A stretch of DNA of 64,000 nucleotides from Leishmania martiniquensis (taxonomy: Eukaryota; Euglenozoa; Kinetoplastea; Trypanosomatida; Trypanosomatidae): positions 64,501 to 128,500 of the forward strand of contig NC_090149.1 of assembly GCF_017916325.1 (NCBI RefSeq), given 5' to 3'. The translations under genes were made by a program, and so were the position numbers. This document shows positions 63,002 to 64,000 of this stretch, one piece after another (position 1 is the stretch's first letter; each line of letters begins with the position of its first letter). Below the pieces are notes generated by a model. It had not been told where the DNA came from and did not search any database. It saw only the letters and a program-made list of their open reading frames with translations.

Positions 63002-64000
63002 ATGTGCGAACCCACCTCGCCTCGGCGACGACCGTTTACCCCCCACTACCGGTACCACAACGCCCTCACATCTGCAGGCATCTGAAGAGAGACGAGCGAG
63101 GAAGCTCACGCTTCTGTGAGGTAGGCGCCTGCACGGCGCGCATCATCCCCCGTCTCATCTTGGCGCGCTCTGCCTGGTGCACACTAGCACGCGCACCACG
63201 AAGAGTGTGCGAGAGGAAGCGGGCACGGGGAGAACCATATCGGCGCGATCAGCGGCAGGCGGAACCCATTGAAGCACGGCTCGCCCCACCCGTAGATCTG
63301 TCCTCCAGGAGGTAGGACGGAGCACCCAACCCCGCTGGATTCGCGCACGGTCTTCGTCCCGATTCTCGAGCCCATGTCAGTGATGGGCTTCTTCGTGGCT
63401 GTCAGAGCAGATGGGGGGCTTAGGGAAGTCTCTAGATGTTAGCAGGTATCTCGGCTGGCGCAGCGCAACAGCCTCAGCAGCCCAGCCGAAACGCAAGCGT
63501 GTTGCGGCAAAGCAGTTGATGGTGTGAGGGACGGAAAGATGCCCAGCACGCCGCCTAACGACTTCTCCCTCACTCCTCTTAGTGGCTCACCTCGACGTGG
63601 AGCTTTTGTATCTCCCGCGGCAGGCACACTCAGGCCTTCTCTCGCCTGCCGCGCTCCTTAACGGGCATTGCGGCCGAGGCGGCCGCCCTTGATGCCGACT
63701 CAGGAACCGGCGTCCTCATCGGGGAGCGCCCTATCGGTACTTCATCAGGGAAGCCACGAACCTGACAAGCTCTACTGGGCAAGACTCGCGCACAAACGCC
63801 TGGAAGGGGGGCGGAATGGCAAGCTTGGGGCTCTCCATCGCCCGAGAGCGAAGTCAACCCACCTCTCTGCGCGAGCCACAGAAGCTCCCAGTCCACGGCG
63901 GCGACGCGCACGGCATCCGCGGAGAGCGCCGTCAGCTCTTTTCGTCACGTGACTTTTTCCGCAGCAGGCCGTCTACAGCGCCAGGGCATGCCGCTGAGGA
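63002..64000 (+). pseudogene. Possible very degraded coding sequence at right edge
   Basis: One frame from ATG 63002 to 63659 reads like protein in patches ('SRTVFVPILEPMSVMGFFVA', 'MPSTPPNDFSLTPLSGS') but has stops at 63083, 63122, 63185, 63293 and 63440. The other two frames then take over: 'TGIAAEAAALDADSGTG' at 63661 and 'YRYFIREATNLTSSTGQ' from about 63729, open to the window end. The number of stops is about what random sequence of this GC content would give, so this may be coincidence. No family recognised. Confidence 0.22.
63616..63653. repeat. Short perfect hairpin
   Basis: Arms CGCGGCAGGC (63616-63625) and GCCTGCCGCG (63644-63653), loop of 18 nt. No T-run follows. Confidence 0.6.

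Noticed and set aside
1..64000. CRISPR array or prokaryotic mobile element
   Set aside because: Repeats are microsatellites or one 480-bp duplicated element; genome organisation is trypanosomatid.

Overview
The window looks like nuclear DNA of a trypanosomatid, most likely Leishmania. It is GC-rich. Every convincing gene lies on the + strand, the protein-coding genes show no sign of introns, and they are separated by long pyrimidine-rich spacers full of (CA)n/(GT)n runs. Several start codons sit shortly after a polypyrimidine tract followed by an AG, as expected for trans-splicing. This is one stretch of a polycistronic transcription unit read left to right. From memory, the order IP6K - threonine synthase - BDF4 matches Leishmania chromosome 14 and part of T. 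brucei chromosome 7. The species is not resolved.

Layout: 1-5.5 kb, 5'-truncated exocyst Sec5-like gene; 6.2 kb, HIT-family nucleotide-binding protein; 7.6 kb, TRAP-gamma-like ER membrane protein; 9.7-11.8 kb, VIT/vWA-domain protein; 13.1 kb, interspersed repeat copy A; 13.9-15.4 kb, a broken CAX-type Ca2+/H+ exchanger; 16.4-19.3 kb, protein with four dispersed CCHC zinc knuckles; 20.2 kb, Coq11/NDUFA9-like atypical SDR; 21.8 kb, unknown protein; 23.6 kb, proteasome alpha-3; 27.2-29.5 kb, APC-family amino acid/polyamine transporter; 31.0-33.3 kb, remains of an AAAP-type amino acid transporter; 36.6-39.9 kb, IP6K-like inositol phosphate kinase; 41.6-43.6 kb, threonine synthase; 44.0 kb, repeat copy B; 45.2-48.4 kb, bromodomain + CW zinc-finger protein (BDF4-like); 49.8-57.3 kb, very large low-complexity protein; 58.4-60.2 kb, SLC44/CTL-type transporter; 60.2-64.0 kb, spacer with a possible very degraded coding stretch at the right edge.

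The genes are functionally mixed, as is normal for trypanosomatid transcription units, and do not form an operon-like pathway. The most notable observations are two decayed transporter genes and a pair of nearly identical ~480-bp direct repeats 30.9 kb apart. Each repeat contains a 32-33 bp inverted repeat. The pair brackets the CAX pseudogene through threonine synthase and could recombine to give a 30.9-kb circle. I did not find an unmistakably new multi-gene system.
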